Assembly: GCA_021732995.1 (NCBI GenBank)
Contig: JAKFWA010000132.1
Span: forward strand, 62,001 to 126,000
Direction of reading: 5' to 3'
DNA length: 64,000 nt
Origin: Planctomycetaceae bacterium
Lineage (GTDB): Bacteria; Planctomycetota; Planctomycetia; Planctomycetales; Planctomycetaceae
A program made the position numbers and the translations under genes. Shown here piece by piece: positions 61,342 through 64,000 of the stretch. How positions within the stretch are numbered: the stretch's first letter is position 1; each line of letters begins with the position of its first letter. A model generated the notes under the pieces. The model saw nothing but the letters and a program-made list of their open reading frames with translations. It was not told where the DNA came from and ran no database searches.

Positions 61342-61839
61342 ATGTTGGCTCGGGAATCGCTCGTGTCCGATGTAGACGATCATGAGATGAAGGCAGCTGA
61401 AGTGGAGAACCTGAGCGAGCTCACGTCACCCACACTTCGGGGGCCACGCAGGTCATCATGGTCGAAAGCCACAGTCAACTTTTGGTTGGACGCGGCTTTA
61501 GCAGTGATATTCGTTGCCCTCGTCACAGTGTCGGTACTGCTTCGTTTCGTGTTTCCTAGCCCTACAGCAGCGGCAGGCTGGAGCCTCTGGGGTTATGGAT
61601 ATGACCAATGGGCACGCGCGCAATTTGCGATCCTGTGCGTGCTGGGTGGAGGCATTGTGATACACGTGATGCTGCACTGGACATGGGTTTGCGGGATGCT
61701 GACGCGCGGCAAATCTGAATCGTCCCTTCGCACGGACAACGGAGTGCAAACCATCGTCGGCGTTGTCTTCTTGGTCGCACTCTTACACGTCGTTGGCATT
61801 GTCTTACTTTCCGCAATGCTCAGTGTCGTAAGTTCCTGA
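61342..61839 (+). CDS. DUF4405-like membrane protein
   Basis: A 165-residue protein with three membrane helices (about 46-70 FWLDAALAVIFVALVTVSVL; 95-120 CVLGGGIVIHVMLHWTWVCG; 140-163). The middle helix carries IHVMLHW, with two His that may bind haem b as in DUF4405 and cytochrome b561-like relatives. The ATG at 61342 lies four bases behind the preceding stop. It closes the oxidase/copper gene run. A role as an electron donor or assembly factor is inferred from position only. Confidence 0.65.
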   Translation: MLARESLVSDVDDHEMKAAEVENLSELTSPTLRGPRRSSWSKATVNFWLDAALAVIFVALVTVSVLLRFVFPSPTAAAGWSLWGYGYDQWARAQFAILCVLGGGIVIHVMLHWTWVCGMLTRGKSESSLRTDNGVQTIVGVVFLVALLHVVGIVLLSAMLSVVSS

Positions 61840-61912
61840 TTATCACATACTATGTCAGTAGGCCTGATTCACTCACTTGGGAAGTGCTCCGCTAGCAAGG
61901 ACGGCTTGGCAG

Positions 61913-62179
61913 CTACTCGTCAGCCAGCCGATAGCCGACACCCTGCTCGGTGAGCAGATAGCGGGGTTGGGCGGGTTCTGCTCCGATCTTGCGACGCAGG
62001 GCGGCCATGAAGACTCAAGGGTAGTGGGCCTCATAGACATCGTGCGGGCCCCAGACTTCTTTCAGGATGAAGCGGTGAGTCAGCACTTTGCCGCGATGTT
62101 TTGCGAGGGTCGTCAGCAGACGGTATTCGACGGGAGTCAGGTGGACTTCTTTGTCGCCCAGAAAGACACGGCGGGCGGC
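61913..62179 (-). pseudogene. KdpE-like response-regulator output-domain remnant
   Basis: The reverse frame reads RRVFLGDKEVHLTPVEYRLL, TTLAKHRGKVLTHRFILKEV, WGPHDVYEAHYP, a stop (TGA at 62015-62017), then VFMAALRRKIGAEPAQPRYL and GVGYRLADE to TAG at 61913. This is the winged-helix half of an OmpR-type regulator, closest in style to KdpE. The receiver half is absent; the frame is closed by TAA at 62180-62182. The internal TGA replaces the Arg usual at this site (one C to T change). It is clearly dead. Confidence 0.8.
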
Positions 62180-62214
62180 TTAGGGTGACTGACGTATTGC
62201 GATGGCTCAGGGTA

Positions 62215-62496
62215 CTACTCAGCGTTGGATACCGCAGTTTCCGGAAGCGTAGCCGGCGTTGATTCTCTGAGCGGAATCGTAAACCAGAATCGTGCGCCGC
62301 CAACGGGCAGGTTCTCGACTCCGATCTCGCCTCCATGTGCCTGGACGATCGCTCGACAGATCGTCAAGCCTAGTCCGGTTCCTCGATGGCCATCAGACAC
62401 GACATTCGCGCCGCGATGAAACTTCTCGAAGACTAGCTTCTCAGAGCCCGGTGCCACGCCAGGTCCATGATCGATGACGTCGATGATGACCGACTT
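62215..62496 (-). pseudogene. KdpD-like sensor kinase C-terminal remnant
   Basis: Reverse-strand text from 62496 to 62215 reads VIIDVIDHGPGVAPGSEKLV, FEKFHRGANVVSDGHRGTGL, then GLTICRAIVQAHGGEIGVEN and a PVGGARFWFTIPL end. These are the G1 and G2 boxes of a histidine kinase of KdpD type. Everything upstream, including the sensor, membrane and dimerisation parts, is missing, cut where the IS3 fragment begins. With the kdpE remnant downstream it preserves the usual kdpD-kdpE order of the potassium-transport regulators. Confidence 0.8.
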
Positions 62497-62700
62497 TGGC
62501 CTGGAAAGAGGACTACAACCATCACCGGCCGCACGGCTCGCTGGGTTATCTGACCCCGTCCGAGTTCGCGGCCCGCAGTGCTGCTTCCGCTTCGGGTCGG
62601 TCTCCGGCTTCGCCTGCGCCCGCCCCCGCCCCTCCGCTCCATCAGCCCTGCGGTCAACCCCGAACTCTCATAACCCCCGGTACTAAAATTGCGGGCAAGT
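62496..62700 (+). mobile_element. IS3-family transposase 3' fragment
   Basis: The forward frame starting AWKEDYNHHRPHGSLGYLTP, then SEFAA, is the C-terminal end of an IS3-type DDE transposase (orfB). The rest of the transposase is absent. A Pro/Ala-rich tail and a CCCCCGGTACTAAAATTGCG segment, like the end of such elements, follow up to about 62700. The fragment abuts the kdpD remnant at 62496, and together they mark a rearrangement point. Confidence 0.75.
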
Positions 62701-63465
62701 CAGCAGTAAACAGGATGCACGATGTCCTGGTGCTCATATTGTTTCAATCACGCGGAGTTTGTGCTGCCGTGCTTTTTGGCGCGCCTTAGCGTCTCCTCCG
62801 GTTTCGCGCAGTGTGCCCTTACGCTCAGGTGTGCGAAGCGTCCCCCCTCTTGATGTGAAGCGATGGCCAGTCGCAATAGGAATGCCGGACGATATTGCCG
62901 GCGCGTTCGTGATTGTCTGGAAGGGCTTTACTACGCATGATCGAAGCTTGTGATACATAGGAATTGCGGTGAGGTACTTCATGTATAGGATCGCAAAAAG
63001 CAAAGCTGCGGTGACACCGTTAGTGGTTTGCACCGCGGCACCAATGATTGTGCGTTCTGCCCGCCCTCATTGAGAGGATCGTCTTTAGAGAACTGACCCA
63101 AAGCATGATGGTGATTGAGTTTCGCGAATCACCTGTATCAGTTCCGCCATGCTGGCTCACCAGCAAGCCGAACTCATAGTCGATGCCCAATCGCGCGTCC
63201 TATGGGACCTGTAAGAACAGGTCCGATCCATCGACGACAGCGCAGGGCCGAGACTGTGCTTCATTCGATGTTCAGCCGAGACGGTCTTGGGCCGAACAAT
63301 TTAGAAAGCTGAGTCAACTTGTTCCGCAACGGTGCTCCAAATCTCCCGCAATGTGGCCAGCTTGCTTCCTCGGCACAGGAATTGTTGTGAGGTGAGCAGC
63401 GATCTCCGGCATGGAAGTCATCACTTCAAAGAGATCATGTGCCCTTGGTTCAGGAAGGAATTCTT
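62701..63465. other. Long gap without supportable genes
   Basis: A reverse frame (62734-63033) includes one hydrophobic stretch (LLFAILYMKYLTAIPMY) but has no recognisable family or start signal. Forward frames near 63115-63395 have random composition. The stretch is probably decayed DNA next to the IS3 remnant, with the promoter of the cytochrome c'-like gene at its end. Confidence 0.45.
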
Positions 63466-63912
63466 ATGAGCATTCTAAATGAGAGTAGAGCAAGAACGCT
63501 GTTCATCGGAGCGGTGTGCTTCGCGGCCGTTGCTCTCGTAGGTGCAGGTTGGACGAATTGGTCGGCGGAGGCTCGCGAGAAGCCGAAGCACGACGCATTG
63601 AGTGAAAAGATGCGACTGAAGCTGAGTGCTTCGTCCAAAGTTCTGGAAGGACTAACCACCGAGGATGCCGATCTCATTCGTGAGGGGGCCACGGCAATGG
63701 CCGAGCAAAGCCAAGCTGAATTCTGGCAGGTCTTCACAGATCCCGACTATCGCGAGTTCACCGTCGAGTTTCGTGGCTCCATGCGCCGGCTGAAGGAGGC
63801 TGCAGCCAAGGAGAACTTTGACGCAGCAGCTTTGGAATGGATGGACGCTACCAAAGGCTGCTTAGATTGCCACAAGCACGTTCGCCGCATGAGGGCCAAA
63901 CTCAACCAGTGA
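63466..63912 (+). CDS. Cytochrome c'-like (class II) monohaem protein
   Basis: A 148-residue protein, ATG 63466 with AGGAAGGA upstream. Residues about 8-30 form a signal or anchor (ARTLFIGAVCFAAVALVGAG). The mature part is a helical bundle (MRLKLSASSKVLEGLTTEDA, then FRGSMRRLKEAAAKENF) ending in a C-terminal haem site GCLDCHKHVRR. A single haem motif near the end of a four-helix bundle is the cytochrome c'/c556 plan. Class II cytochromes bind NO in many bacteria, which would fit the nearby hcp and protoglobin genes, but this gene is separated from them by the IS/kdp debris. Confidence 0.82.
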   Translation: MSILNESRARTLFIGAVCFAAVALVGAGWTNWSAEAREKPKHDALSEKMRLKLSASSKVLEGLTTEDADLIREGATAMAEQSQAEFWQVFTDPDYREFTVEFRGSMRRLKEAAAKENFDAAALEWMDATKGCLDCHKHVRRMRAKLNQ

Positions 63913-64000
63913 TTCGCGTCCTGATATGTCCTACGACTCGTCTCAGGCTGGCTCCGCACTTCGATGGTAAGTGCATGCGCACCGGGCGCATCCAACCCAA

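Noticed and set aside
62015-62017. In-frame TGA in the KdpE-like remnant as a second selenocysteine codon.
   Set aside because: The position is normally Arg, not Cys; half of the gene is missing and the neighbour is truncated, so this is ordinary decay.

Overview
The window reads as a stretch of a chromosome from a planctomycete (phylum Planctomycetota). The evidence is the gene repertoire: a Tat-exported DUF1501 protein, a Ser/Thr kinase with a TPR tail, a 2568-residue TPR/beta-sandwich envelope protein, DUF1573 and STN-domain proteins, many multihaem cytochromes, and short palindromes scattered between genes. The sequence alone does not place it more finely.

Layout. 1-2120: the end of a DUF2314 gene, then two integron gene cassettes (a UspB-like and a Coq4-like protein) with attC sites but no integrase in view. 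2870-31415: mainly housekeeping and envelope genes, namely the giant TPR protein, ferrochelatase, an Hsp70 with a zinc-ribbon tail, an STN-domain protein, a DUF1501 protein, an esterase, a winged-helix/GHKL-ATPase/STAS-like regulator, dnaE, the kinase, a secreted hydrolase, bioA and a zinc-ribbon/thioredoxin-like protein. 31636-41581: five same-strand redox genes: a cyclic-nucleotide-domain protein fused to a four-cluster ferredoxin, a membrane protein with two H-x13-H helices, a decahaem cytochrome and two related pentahaem-type cytochromes. Together they look like a complete electron path across the inner membrane. 41907-49009: DUF1573, a secreted protein, a candidate selenoprotein (in-frame TGA in a UxxC site followed by a SECIS-like hairpin) overlapping an MMPL transporter, and a fatty-acid desaturase.

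49273-49624 is tmRNA (ssrA). Directly behind it lies the decayed C-terminus of a tyrosine recombinase, the signature of an old integration at ssrA. From 50524 on comes an accessory block for low oxygen and nitrosative stress: a short hybrid-cluster protein, protoglobin, a macrodomain protein, a cbb3-type oxidase operon without a recognisable dihaem CcoP but with a dihaem lipoprotein cytochrome, its copper ATPase CcoI and a TauE/SafE-like protein. The block ends in kdpD/kdpE debris broken by an IS3 remnant, followed by a cytochrome c'-like gene.

Most interesting leads: the selenoprotein candidate at 43813-45096, the 31636-41581 electron-transfer cluster, the integrase-less cassette pair at 1033-2120, and the ssrA-associated NO/low-oxygen block. 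No CRISPR array, rRNA or tRNA was seen.
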